Part shown: piece by piece, positions 36,714 to 47,243 of the stretch
Numbering within the stretch: position 1 is the stretch's first letter
Layout: each line of letters starts with the position of its first letter
DNA from: Mesorhizobium sp. B4-1-4
Lineage (GTDB): Bacteria; Pseudomonadota; Alphaproteobacteria; Rhizobiales; Rhizobiaceae
NCBI RefSeq assembly: GCF_006439395.2
Contig: NZ_CP083950.1
Coordinates: forward strand, 4,825,001 to 4,889,000
DNA length: 64,000 bases
Direction: 5' to 3'
Translations under genes and position numbers: made by a program
Notes under the pieces: generated by a model
Told to the model about the DNA's origin: nothing
The model's database searches: none
What the model saw: the letters and a program-made list of their open reading frames with translations, nothing else

Positions 36714-37336
36714 ATGGAATTCGTCACCACGCGCGAAGAGCTGCGGACGATCTACAAGACGCCGCGCCCGACCGACGGTTCTATCCGCAAGGAATTGAAG
36801 ACACTCGACGGCCACTGCCGCTCCTTCATCGGCAAGAGCCCCTTCGTGCTGATCGGCTCCTCCGACGGCGAAGGCAACGCCGACGTGACGCCGAAGGGCG
36901 ACAAGCCCGGTTTCGCCGCCATTCTCGACGACCGCACCATCGCCACATCCCCGACCGGCCCGGCAACAACCGGCTGGACACGCTGGAAAACATCCTGCGC
37001 AATCCTTCGGTCGGGTTGCTCTTCCTCATCCCCGGCATGAACGAGACGCTGCGCGTCAATGGCGATGCCCGCATCACCGTGGATGCCACCTTGCGCGAGC
37101 GCCTTGCCGTTAACGGAAAGGAACCGCAAAGCGTCATCGTGGTGTCAGTCAAGGCCACCTACATGCATTGCGCCAAGGCTTTCATGCGCTCCGATCTGTG
37201 GAAGCCGGAGAGCTGGTACGACCGCGCCATGCTGCCGACGCTCGGCCAGATTCTGCGTGACCAGCTGGCGCTGGCCGACTCGGCCGAGGCGACCGACCGC
37301 TGGCTGGACGACGATTACCGGCGGACCATGTGGTAG
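36714..37336 (+). pseudogene. PPOX-class flavin-binding protein, frameshifted
   Basis: The 5' frame gives a normal pyridoxamine-oxidase-like N-terminus (RTIYKTPRPTDGSIRKELKT, SFIGKSPFVLIGSSDGEGNADVTPKGD, GFAAILDDRTIA). Near 36945-36955, around CGCCACATCC, the protein jumps to another frame that continues as PDRPGNNRLDTLENILRNPSVG, LFLIPGMNETLRVNGDA and the C-terminal YMHCAKAFMRSDLW. Two extra bases, or one lost, explain the break. The whole family length is present when both frames are joined, so it is either a recent mutation or a base error. Confidence 0.8.
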
Positions 37337-37908
37337 GCTCGGACGGACACGATTCGTCCGAACCGGCCTTCTTCACTGTGCTCAACATCATCGCCATCTC
37401 CGGCAGCCTGCGCGCCGCCTCGACCAATTCGGCCCTGCTGGCGGCCCTGGCCGCCAACGCGCCTGCGGACTGCCGCGTCCAGCTTTATGACGGCCTCGGC
37501 CGGCTCCCCATCTTCAATCCCAACGACGAAAGCGAGCGCACGCCGCCCGAAGCGGCACGCTTGATCGAGATGATCACCCGCGCGGACGGTGTCATCATCT
37601 CGTGCCCGGAATATGCCCATGGCGTTCCGGGCGGGCTGAAGAACGCGCTCGACTGGCTGGTGTCGGGCGAGGCCGCCATCGACAAGCCGGCGATGCTGGT
37701 GCACGCCTCGCCGCGCTCGCTCTATGCGCGCGCCGCATTGGCCGAGATCATGCGCACCATGTCGTTCGCGCTTTACGATGGCGGGCTTGAGATTGCCTTG
37801 CTGGGGAAGAAGTCGCCGGAGGTGGAGAATATTCTCACGGAACCGGCGAACCGGCTGGTCATGCACGATGCGGTTGCGGCTTTTGCGGAGTTTATCGGGA
37901 CGCGTTGA
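37330..37908 (+). CDS. NADPH-dependent FMN reductase family protein
   Basis: A flavodoxin-like protein of 192 residues. The phosphate-binding loop reads IIAISGSLRAASTNSALL, the flavin loop CPEYAHGVPGGLKNALDWLV, both classic for the family; P-A-M-L-V follows. It may reduce flavins, quinones or chromate-like compounds; the substrate is not known. A GTG at 37330 overlaps the preceding PPOX gene; a GTG at 37378 (VLNIIAISG) is closer to the domain but has no ribosome site. Coupling to a broken flavoprotein gene suggests they once worked together. Confidence 0.85.
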   Translation: MVGSDGHDSSEPAFFTVLNIIAISGSLRAASTNSALLAALAANAPADCRVQLYDGLGRLPIFNPNDESERTPPEAARLIEMITRADGVIISCPEYAHGVPGGLKNALDWLVSGEAAIDKPAMLVHASPRSLYARAALAEIMRTMSFALYDGGLEIALLGKKSPEVENILTEPANRLVMHDAVAAFAEFIGTR

Positions 37909-37943
37909 GCGTGTTGGCCACTATCCTTCGTTTGCGATCCTTC

Positions 37944-38102
37944 GCGCCCGCCTCTGCCCTACCGGGCATCTCCCCCACTTGGGGGGAGATTGGCGGTTCC
38001 GCCGCCGGCTTCCTCTTGTAACGTTGGCTATTGGCGAAAGCGGTAGCGGCATCTGATCTCCCCCCAAGCGGGGGAGATGTCCGGTAGGACAGAGGGGGGC
38101 GC
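37944..38102. repeat. Family A palindromic intergenic element (copy 4)
   Basis: Outer arms GCCTCTGCCCTACCGGGCAT and ATGTCCGGTAGGACAGAGG; inner hairpins CTCCCCCACTTGGGGGGAG and CTCCCCCCAAGCGGGGGAG; core CTTGTAACGTTGGCTATTGG on the plus strand. It lies between the convergent FMN-reductase gene and the tautomerase gene. Confidence 0.9.
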
Positions 38103-38148
38103 TGTCCCGCCGGCCTCTCACAATGTCCGCGTAGCAGCCTTAGTCGGG

Positions 38149-38355
38149 TTAGCCCTTCCGCCGCGTTTCGACATCGGTCTTGCCGACATACCAATCGCGG
38201 GCATTGACCTCCTCAAAAACCACCCAGACATCGTCATTGCCGAGGCCGGTGGCGTCCATGATGGCGGCCGTGACCTTCTTGGCGATGTCAGCCTTCTTGC
38301 CGGCCGGATCGGCGGCGATCACTTCCTTGACGATGCGGATGTTGACGAATGGCAT
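38149..38355 (-). CDS. 4-oxalocrotonate tautomerase family protein
   Basis: A 68-residue protein that starts MPFVNIRIVKEVIAAD; loss of Met exposes the catalytic Pro-1 of the tautomerase fold. KKADIAKKVTAAIMDATG is the single helix and NDDVWVVFEEVNARDWYVG the second strand pair. GGGAGGACGTC in front of the ATG is a strong ribosome site. The substrate is unknown. Confidence 0.9.
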   Translation of the reverse strand: MPFVNIRIVKEVIAADPAGKKADIAKKVTAAIMDATGLGNDDVWVVFEEVNARDWYVGKTDVETRRKG

Positions 38356-38522
38356 GACGTCCTCCCGTTGGATCCTGCCGATTGCCGCCCGGCAACTGTT
38401 TCGAAACTCGCTCCGGCAAACCGCAGCGCGGGGATTGCAGTACCCGTGGCGCGGCGAGCGCATCAGATCAGATAGGCGCAAAAACGCCAGCAGAGGCCGC
38501 CAGAGAAAAGTTTCCAGTAGCC

Positions 38523-39443
38523 TCAATAGGTCTTGGCCCCATTGACCATCAGCCGCACCGAATAGAGCGAGGTGGTGCCGGCGATGTAGAGACAGTTCAG
38601 CTTGGCGCCGCCGAACACGCAATTGGCGGTCACTTCGGGCACCTTGACCTTACCGATCAGTGTCCCGTCCGGATCGTAGCAATGGATGCCGTCGGCCGCG
38701 CTCGTCCAGATGCGCCCGTCCGCGTCGAGCCGGAAGCCGTCGAACAGGCCGGCGGTGCAGTCGGCGAAGACCTTGCCGCCCGAAACCTTCTTGCCGTGCT
38801 TGCCGACGTTGAACACGCGCATATGCGCCGGGTTCTCAGCGCCATGCGTGCGGCCGGTATCGACGACATAGAGCAGGCTTTCGTCTAGCGAGAAGGCGAG
38901 GCCATTCGGCCTGACCATGTCGGTGATGACGGCCTCGACCTCGCCAGTCTCGGGATCGACACGGTAGACATGGCAGGCGCCGATCTCGCTCTCGGCCTTG
39001 TCGCCCTCATAGTCGGTGTCGATGCCATAGCTCGGGTCGGTGAACCAGATCGAGCCGTCGGATTTCACCACAACGTCGTTGGGCGAATTCAGCCGCTTGC
39101 CCTTCCATTTGGCGGCGATCGTGGTGACCGAGCCGTCATGCTCGGTGCGGCTGACACGGCGGCCCGAATGCTCGCAGGTGACCAGCCGGCCTTGCCGGTC
39201 GACGGTGTTGCCGTTGGAATTGCCGGAGGGCTGGCGGAAGACGCTGACGCTGCCATCCGTCTCGTCGTAGCGCAGCATGCGGTTGTTCGGGATGTCCGAC
39301 CAGACGACGTAGCGGCCGGCGGCGAACCAGGCCGGCCCTTCCGCCCAGCGGCATCCGGTGAACAGCTTCTCCACCTGCGCGCTGCCATTGAACAGGCGCG
39401 CGAAGCGCGGATCGAGAACTTCATAATAGTCTGAGGCCGCCAT
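38523..39443 (-). CDS. SMP-30/gluconolactonase family protein
   Basis: A 306-residue six-bladed beta-propeller hydrolase. The metal-site residues appear in order: Glu in CRWAEGPAWF (about 37), Asn in RLNSPNDVVVKSDGSIWFTDPSYGI (about 120), Asn in MVRPNGLAFSLDESLLYVVDTG (about 185), and Asp in GLFDGFRLDADGRIW (about 240). Members cleave sugar or other lactones. The start is at MAASDYYEVLDPRF; an upstream in-frame extension is not conserved. It is followed by the tautomerase gene 167 bases downstream; no sugar operon surrounds it. Confidence 0.92.
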   Translation of the reverse strand: MAASDYYEVLDPRFARLFNGSAQVEKLFTGCRWAEGPAWFAAGRYVVWSDIPNNRMLRYDETDGSVSVFRQPSGNSNGNTVDRQGRLVTCEHSGRRVSRTEHDGSVTTIAAKWKGKRLNSPNDVVVKSDGSIWFTDPSYGIDTDYEGDKAESEIGACHVYRVDPETGEVEAVITDMVRPNGLAFSLDESLLYVVDTGRTHGAENPAHMRVFNVGKHGKKVSGGKVFADCTAGLFDGFRLDADGRIWTSAADGIHCYDPDGTLIGKVKVPEVTANCVFGGAKLNCLYIAGTTSLYSVRLMVNGAKTY

Positions 39444-39729
39444 GCATTTCCTCCCGGCATCACGTGACGTCGGATCAAGCCAGCCCGCGATCGATATGGC
39501 AAGCCGTGGATTTCGCATTTGTAAGACAAAACGGATTGGGCCAGCCTTTCGCGCCGGCGGTCCGATGTGCGGACGGACGCTTTAGGCCGCCATTAACCGG
39601 CTATGCGCTCCGCGCAATGGTGCATTGCAACATCTTCTTTTTGCAGCGCACCATTCCTATGTCATGCTGCGTACCGATCAAGGGAGGAAGAACCAGCCGC
39701 GACAAACGCGGCATAGAAGGAACCTTGAC

Positions 39730-39897
39730 ATGATCTTCAACGATCTCATGACCCGCGCTCGCACCAGCATCGCCAAGCGCAAGCAGTACAACCGCCTCGT
39801 CGCCGAAATCGACAGCTTTTCCAGCCGCGACCTAGCCGACATGCGCGCCGACCGCAGCGAGATGCTGTACCAGATCCACAAGCAGATCTACGGCTAG
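39730..39897 (+). CDS. DUF1127 small basic protein
   Basis: A 55-residue protein. MIFNDLMTRARTSIAKRK is followed by YNRLVAEIDSFSSRDLADM and ends MLYQIHKQIYG. The Leu-Asp-Arg pattern (SRDLADMRADRSE) is the DUF1127 signature; such peptides in rhizobia link RNA turnover with carbon or phosphate metabolism. AAGGA lies 8 bases upstream of the ATG. About 280 bases of upstream sequence (39444-39729) without another gene probably hold its promoter. Confidence 0.85.
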   Translation: MIFNDLMTRARTSIAKRKQYNRLVAEIDSFSSRDLADMRADRSEMLYQIHKQIYG

Positions 39898-39918
39898 TAT
39901 TCGGTCGGCCAATCACGT

Positions 39919-40107
39919 TCGTCATCCTTGGGCGTAGCGACGCGAAGCGGAGCGAAGACCCAAGGATCCATGCCGTGATTTTCGAGAGTTACCGCGGTGC
40001 AGGGCTCGTACGCGTTTCGGACCGCCGCACTTCTAACGAATGTCACGGAATGGATTCTAGGGTCTGCGCCGCGTCGCTTCGCTTCTTGCTTCGCCCTAGA
40101 ATGACGA
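39919..40107. repeat. Family E palindromic intergenic element (complete)
   Basis: The left half TTCGTCATCCTTGGGCGTAGC...CAAGGATCCATGCCG faces a right half GGAATGGATTCTAGGG...TTCGCCCTAGAATGACG in inverted order. The left side has a different centre (39990-40040). It lies downstream of both the DUF1127 gene and ccmG. Confidence 0.85.
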
Positions 40108-40120
40108 CCGAAGGGCCGCC

Positions 40121-40699
40121 TCAACCCGGCGCCGCCAGTGCCTTTTCGATCTGCGGCAGCACGAGATCCCTCGCCGACTCCGCCGTCAGCGGACCGACAT
40201 GCTTGTAGGCAATCTTGCCATCCTTGCCGATGACGAAGGTTTCCGGCACGCCATAGACCCCCCAGTCGATCGCCGTGCGGCCCGCCTCGTCGACGCCGAT
40301 CGCCTGGAATGGATTGCCGAGGTCGCCGAGGAAGCGGCGGGCGTTTTCCGGCCGGTCCTTGTAATTCAGCGCCGCCATGGTGAAGCGCTTGTCCTGCGCC
40401 AGCGCCAGCAGCACCGGATGCTCTTCCCGGCACGGCGCGCACCATGAGGCAAACACGTTGACCAGCGTGACCTTGCCGGCGAAGGCCTTCGAATCGAGCC
40501 CCGGCAGGTTTGACCCTTCCAGCGCCGGCAAGCTGGTTTGCGGCGCCGGCAACCCGATCAGCGCCGAGGGCACTTCCGAAATATCGCGTCCCGACAGCAG
40601 CTGCGACAGGAACAGTCCCGCCAGGCCGAGGAAGACCAGCAGCGGCAAAAATACGAACAGGCGCCGGCGGGGGGGCGGTGTTTCGCTTTCACTGCTCAT
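40121..40699 (-). CDS. ccmG: Cytochrome c biogenesis thiol:disulfide oxidoreductase
   Basis: CcmG (DsbE) is a periplasmic, membrane-tethered thioredoxin-fold protein that reduces apocytochrome c before heme is attached. The 192-residue protein has an N-terminal anchor (FLPLLVFLGLAGLFLSQLL) and the active site FASWCAPCREEHPV. The C-terminal GVYGVPETFVIGKDG carries the conserved cis-Pro. It overlaps ccmD by four bases (ATGA) and is the last gene of the ccm series. A family E repeat lies just downstream. Confidence 0.95.
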   Translation of the reverse strand: MSSESETPPPRRRLFVFLPLLVFLGLAGLFLSQLLSGRDISEVPSALIGLPAPQTSLPALEGSNLPGLDSKAFAGKVTLVNVFASWCAPCREEHPVLLALAQDKRFTMAALNYKDRPENARRFLGDLGNPFQAIGVDEAGRTAIDWGVYGVPETFVIGKDGKIAYKHVGPLTAESARDLVLPQIEKALAAPG

Positions 40700-40869
40700 G
40701 GCTTCGGTGTCCCGGCCTTGTCGGAACGGCGTCGCACGCCGGCGGCTTCGAGTTCGGCGAGTTCGCGCTTGCGCGCCCGCTGGTCGAGAAGGATCCAGCC
40801 GATCAAGCCGGCCAGCACCACGGCGGTAATCGCATAGGCCGCAGCGACATAGAGGGCATGCGCGCTCAC
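40696..40869 (-). CDS. ccmD: Heme exporter protein D
   Basis: CcmD is a small single-pass membrane protein that helps the CcmABC complex release heme-loaded CcmE. The 57-residue protein starts at GTG (SAHALYVAAAYAITAVVLAG), with one transmembrane helix and a charged cytoplasmic tail (LLDQRARKRELAELEAAGVR). Its stop overlaps ccmG as ATGA. Upstream one expects ccmC, but the 176 bases to ccmB hold no gene. Confidence 0.88.
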   Translation of the reverse strand: MSAHALYVAAAYAITAVVLAGLIGWILLDQRARKRELAELEAAGVRRRSDKAGTPKP

Positions 40870-41045
40870 GGCCGCCGCTCCATCGACGTTCTTCTTTCCG
40901 ACCGGATCGTTTCGCCTCGCTCGATCATGCTTTTCCCTTAACGGCCTGCCCGTGGCTTCGCAATCGGCTGCCGCGCCGCAGTCCCAAACCTGCATGGTCG
41001 CCGCGCCGCCGTCCTGATGTCGCGCAAAACCCTGGCCGAGGTCAC

Positions 41046-41711
41046 TCAATCCGTACCATGGCGCAAGGCCAGCGCCGCCGAGGCCGGTCCCAGCACGGCA
41101 AGAAACAGCGTCAGCGCGGCAAGAATGAGAAAGGGTTGCAGGAACGGGTCGGGACTGGCCGTCGCGCCGTAGCTCGCCGAGACGCCGAAGATCAGCACCG
41201 GGATGGTCAGCGGCAGCACCAGCACCGAGATCAGCAGCCCGCCGCGCGGCAGCGCCACCGCCACGGCCGCACCCGCGGCGCCGATGAAGGTGATCGCCGG
41301 CGTGCCGACCAGCAAGGTGAGCGCCGTGGCGCCGATCGCCAGCGGCTCCATGTTCATGAACAGGCCGAGCAGGGGAGCTGCGACGACCAGCGGCAGCACG
41401 CTTCCCGCCCAATGCGCCAGGCACTTCACCAGCACCGTCAGCGGCAGCATGTGCCGGTCGTTGCCGAGCACCAGCAGGTCGAGCGAACCGTCCTCGCGGT
41501 CGGCCTGGAACAGCCGGTCGAGCCCGAGCAGGCAGGACAGCAGCGCCCCGATCCAAAGGATCGCCGGGCCGATGCGGGAAAGCAGCTTCAGGTCCGGCCC
41601 GACACCGAACGGGATGGTGGCGATGACGGCAAGGAAGAAGATGACGCCGGTCAGCGCGCCGCCGCCGGCGCGGATCGAGAGGCGGATGTCGCGCAGGAAG
41701 AGGGACCACAT
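41046..41711 (-). CDS. ccmB: Heme exporter ABC permease CcmB
   Basis: The six-helix membrane subunit of the CcmAB transporter for cytochrome c maturation, 221 residues. Family marks: LFLRDIRLSIRAGGGALTGV at the N-terminus, PFGVGPDLKLLSRIGPAILW, and LFQADREDGSLDLLVLGND (the conserved segment facing the ATPase). The C-terminal PFLILAALTLFLAVLGPASAALALR fits. A family A repeat lies between it and ccmA; ccmC is missing after it. Confidence 0.95.
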   Translation of the reverse strand: MWSLFLRDIRLSIRAGGGALTGVIFFLAVIATIPFGVGPDLKLLSRIGPAILWIGALLSCLLGLDRLFQADREDGSLDLLVLGNDRHMLPLTVLVKCLAHWAGSVLPLVVAAPLLGLFMNMEPLAIGATALTLLVGTPAITFIGAAGAAVAVALPRGGLLISVLVLPLTIPVLIFGVSASYGATASPDPFLQPFLILAALTLFLAVLGPASAALALRHGTD

Positions 41712-41749
41712 TTACACTGCGGCCTTTTGTTTAGGTGGGAGTCCCTTCG

Positions 41750-41903
41750 CGCCCCCCTCTGTCCTGCCGGACATCTCCCCCACTTGGGGGGAGATCAGCT
41801 GTTTCATTGGCGGCACTCTTCTTGCGATGTCGAAAATTGGCGAAGCCCGTCGCGACATCTGATCTCCCCCCAAGTGGGGGTGTCCGGCAGGACAGAGGGG
41901 GGT
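41750..41903. repeat. Family A palindromic element (copy 5) between ccmA and ccmB
   Basis: Outer arms GCGCCCCCCTCTGTCCTGCC and GGCAGGACAGAGGGGGGTGC; inner hairpin CTCCCCCACTTGGGGGGAG and its partner CTCCCCCCAAGTGGGGGTG; core TTGCGATGTCGAAAATTGGC. It lies between two genes of one operon and could cut transcript levels or form an RNA stem. Confidence 0.9.
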
Positions 41904-41920
41904 GCCGTAGAGCGCAGACA

Positions 41921-42529
41921 TCAGCCGGCCTCCCCCATCCGCAGCGCCTTTGCCCCCTCGATACTCAACGGCAGATGCGTTGCCGCCACGACAATCCCTC
42001 CGCCCCCCAAATGCTTGCGGATCAGCCCCGCGAACCGCCCCTCCGAGGCCTTGTCCAGCCCCGCCGTCGGCTCGTCGAGCAGCCACAACGGCCGATGGCT
42101 GACCAGCAGTTTCGCGATCGCCGCGCGGCGACGCTGCCCGGTCGAGAGATAGCCGAACGGCAGATGGCCGATGCCCCCCAGCCCGACCGTTTCCAGCGCC
42201 GCTTCGACCTCGAGCGAACCTTGCCCGTGGAACTCCCGCCAGAAGCGCAAATTCTCCGCCACGCCGAGCGCCGTCTTCATCGCGTTCTGATGACCGAGAT
42301 AATGGCAGGCCGAGGCGATCGACGGAAACGCCTCACCACCGCCCTCGAGCAACAGACCGCCCTCGGCCTGCGGCAGCAGCCCGGCGATGATCCGGAGCAG
42401 GGTTGATTTGCCGGCGCCGTTCGGCCCGGTGACGACCAGCGCCTGGCCCTGATCGAGCGCGAAGCCGATGCCGGAGAAAACCGATTCGCCGCCGCGTTCG
42501 CCGCCCAGATTTTCGGCGATAAGCCGCAT
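41921..42529 (-). CDS. ccmA: Heme exporter ABC ATPase CcmA
   Basis: CcmA energises release of holo-CcmE in cytochrome c assembly. The 202-residue ATPase starts at MRLIAENLGGERGG with GGCGAGAG upstream. Walker A is TGPNGAGKSTLLRIIAG, the signature is YLSTGQRRRAAIAKLL, and Walker B is LWLLDEPTAGLD. The frame runs on upstream in non-conserved sequence. Its likely promoter region (42530-42814) is shared with the divergent acnA. Confidence 0.95.
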   Translation of the reverse strand: MRLIAENLGGERGGESVFSGIGFALDQGQALVVTGPNGAGKSTLLRIIAGLLPQAEGGLLLEGGGEAFPSIASACHYLGHQNAMKTALGVAENLRFWREFHGQGSLEVEAALETVGLGGIGHLPFGYLSTGQRRRAAIAKLLVSHRPLWLLDEPTAGLDKASEGRFAGLIRKHLGGGGIVVAATHLPLSIEGAKALRMGEAG

Positions 42530-42596
42530 CTCTCGCCTGCCCTGAAAACAATGTTTCGCGAGCGCTGCCGCATCGCACAAATTTGCTCCGCAACTG

Positions 42597-42613
42597 TCTA
42601 GAACTATTCCACA
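42597..42613. promoter_or_regulatory. ICE-like (Irr box) sequence between ccmA and acnA
   Basis: TCTAGAACTATTCCACA resembles the iron-control element TTTAGAA-N3-TTCTAAA bound by Irr in Rhizobiales, with three mismatches and the right arm spacing. It lies 68 bases upstream of ccmA and about 200 bases upstream of acnA, two genes for heme and iron-sulfur proteins that suit iron control. This is by-eye matching; binding is inferred. Confidence 0.4.
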
Positions 42614-42814
42614 AAATTCTCTATATGCGGTGCATCCGTGCCAGCGGTCGGCGCGGGAACAGAATTTGCGCCGAACCAGCGCACGCGCCGCCTTGAACGG
42701 CTCGGGTTGCTTGGGAACGGACAGCGGAAATGGCCGTACCCGCACCTTTGCGCGTGATTGCATGCCATCGGCGTCCGTTCCCTTTCAGGCTGAACAGACA
42801 AGGACGGATCGCAC

Positions 42815-45505
<2,691 letters not shown>

Positions 45506-45558
45506 GGCAGCAAGGGAATAGGGCAGTAGGACAGTAAGAGCGTAGGGAAGACAGTACC

Positions 45559-45630
45559 TACTGCCCTACTGCCCTACTGCCCTACTGCCCTACTGCCCTA
45601 CTGCCCTACTGCCCTACTGCCCTACTGCCC
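45559..45630. repeat. Nine tandem copies of an 8-bp unit (TACTGCCC)
   Basis: The unit TACTGCCC occurs nine times without change. A partial inverse, GGGCAGTAGGACAGTA, lies just upstream (about 45522-45537) and could pair with the array. It starts about 55 bases after the acnA stop. In this 408-base gap (45506-45913) I see no gene and no other repeat; the end probably contains the promoter of the DUF1223 gene. Confidence 0.95.
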
Positions 45631-45913
45631 TGCAATAAAAGCCAGACAGCCCAAAGCATTAGCGGCTTGGCCCAAGTTCCTGACCAGTTCGCCCCACAAT
45701 AGAGATCGACGGGGGTCAGGAGAGTTTGCCACATGGTGGTGATGCCACCCCCAAATCGAACCGCGTCGTGAAATGCAGTGCCGCTCCTATCGCCGCCTTA
45801 TCTGCGGCTGCGATGCAAAAAATTTCACCGCAACGTGACTTCCCGTTGACTTGCGCTTCTGCCACATATTTCCGCAAATCAGAACAAAGCCGGCATCACC
45901 GGCGGGAATTGGA

Positions 45914-46699
45914 ATGGTCATGGCCTGGCGAAGATCACTGTGGCTGGCAGCCCTTGCGCTGGCCTTCTCGGCGTTTGCCGGTTCAGGCCACGCGGGCGAG
46001 TCCGAGAGGGTCCAGGCCGAAAAATCCCAGCCTGACAAGCCGCTTGGCGTGGTCGAACTGTTCACCAGCCAAGGCTGCAGTTCCTGTCCGCCAGCCGACG
46101 CATTCTTCGCCGAACTTGCCAATAAGGAAGACATTGTCGCGCTCGCCTATCACGTCGACTATTGGGACTATCTCGGCTGGAAGGACACGCTGAGCCAAAA
46201 GGAAAACACCGAGCGGCAGAATGACTACATGCGCGCCTTCGGCAGCCGGTCCGTTTATACGCCACAGGCGGTCATCAACGGCCGCATCCATGTCAACGGC
46301 GCCAACCGCAGCGAGGTCAATGGCGCGCTCGCCCGCATGGCCAGGGGTGGCGAGGGCATTCGGGTCCCTGTCAAGGTCAGTCGGACCAGCGACCGTGTGA
46401 TCATCGACGCCGGCGACGCCGGCGCCAGCCCCAGCGATGCCCATGTCGTCATCGTCTATTTCGAGCCGCCGCAGACGATCAAGATCGCCCAGGGCGAGAA
46501 CACCGGCCGCAAGATGACCTATTGGAACGCAGTCACCGACATCCAGACGGCGGGCATGTGGCACGGCAAGGCGCAACGCTATGAATTGCCGCTGAGCGAG
46601 GTTTCCAAGAAGGGCGGTTGCGCCGTGCTGCTGCAGTCCGTCGGCAAGGACGGCATGCCGGGGCCTATCCTGGGTGCCGCCTTCATTCACAAGCCCTGA
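45914..46699 (+). CDS. DUF1223 exported thioredoxin-like protein
   Basis: A 261-residue protein of the DUF1223 family. It begins MVMAWRRSLWLAALALAF, a signal peptide with cleavage near SGHA-GE; a longer in-frame N-terminus is possible but has no family support. After the signal, VVELFTSQGCSSCPPADAFF carries a CxxC-type site like that of thioredoxins, and YHVDYWDYLGWKD and AFGSRSVYTPQAVINGR follow. A disulfide or metal role in the periplasm is likely; its partner is unknown. Confidence 0.88.
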   Translation: MVMAWRRSLWLAALALAFSAFAGSGHAGESERVQAEKSQPDKPLGVVELFTSQGCSSCPPADAFFAELANKEDIVALAYHVDYWDYLGWKDTLSQKENTERQNDYMRAFGSRSVYTPQAVINGRIHVNGANRSEVNGALARMARGGEGIRVPVKVSRTSDRVIIDAGDAGASPSDAHVVIVYFEPPQTIKIAQGENTGRKMTYWNAVTDIQTAGMWHGKAQRYELPLSEVSKKGGCAVLLQSVGKDGMPGPILGAAFIHKP

Positions 46700-46758
46700 C
46701 GGCCGTAGCGAGCGGTTCATCGGTTCACGAAAACGTTGAACCTATCGCTTCTTCAAAC

Positions 46759-46800
46759 GCAATTCTGGACGGAAGACCGTTTCACATTTCCTGGAATTGC
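46759..46800. repeat. Family D palindrome (GCAATTCC type), copy 1
   Basis: Arms GCAATTC and GGAATTGC around TGGACGGAAGACCG and TTTCACATTTCCT. A second copy in inverted orientation lies at 47632-47676. The shared core (AAAAGTG, then CGGTTTT or its variants) is like that of the family C palindromes. Confidence 0.75.
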
Positions 46801-46866
46801 TTTGCTGACTGCAACAGGATGTCTGAGCTGTCCGGGAGACCGGCTGGCACGCCAAACCGCAGGCAT

Positions 46867-46901
46867 GAAAAAACCGACGTCAGCTTGCTTCTGACGCCGG
46901 T
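46867..46901 (-). terminator. Intrinsic terminator with no known gene upstream
   Basis: On the minus strand ACCGGCGTCAG, loop AAGCAAG, then CTGACGTCGGT followed by a T-run. The 11-bp stem has one mismatch. The only annotated genes around (DUF1223 and DUF2794) are on the plus strand, so it ends some other minus-strand transcript. Confidence 0.75.
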
Positions 46902-47112
46902 CATTCAGGTATTTGGGATCGTCGCACCCGATTTCTCCAAGAGAAAAACCGAGGTTGGTTCGATCCGACGCAGACCCGTGGGCGGGGGGCTTGGGGTTTA
47001 CGAGTCGGTGCCGGACCGAACCGTCTCAGGCAACGCCGGTAAATTCGTCGGACATTGGGGCATGAGCGCGGATAAAAAAAGGCAGAAATGTGGCGAGGCA
47101 TCACCAATTCCA
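46867..47112 (-). ncRNA. Candidate small RNA
   Basis: The terminator at 46867-46901 is preceded on the minus strand by about 210 bases with no coding frame of merit. A promoter-like pair, TTGGAC (47143-47148) and TAATGC (47120-47125) with 17 bases between, would start a transcript near 47112 of about 245 nt. It would contain several GC hairpins (around 46960-47000). I do not match it to 6S, SRP, tmRNA or RNase P RNA. The 5' end is inferred. Confidence 0.4.
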
Positions 47113-47243
47113 ACAGGACGCATTACAAAAGTGACTGGACGTGTCCAAAAAGGCGCACCCCCGCCTCTCCTCGTCGGCTCTTGCAATTGTAACGCGAAGG
47201 GGCCAACTTTGGTTGGCAAAGATTCATTTTGAAGGATCGAGGC

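Noticed and set aside
40870..41045. A short ccmC relic in the ccmB-ccmD gap
   Set aside because: I read all frames and saw no WWD or other CcmC-like piece; the gap is not enough for a gene.
45559..45630. CRISPR array
   Set aside because: The 8-bp units are head to tail with no spacers; this is a simple tandem repeat.
46867..47112. Identity as tmRNA, 6S or SRP RNA
   Set aside because: No tag reading frame, no GGAAGCAG-type SRP loop and no 6S bubble pattern could be found; it stays an unnamed candidate.
46618..47232. A 204-codon plus-strand frame spanning the DUF1223 end and the intergenic region
   Set aside because: It begins inside the DUF1223 gene and covers a palindrome and a terminator; composition is non-coding.
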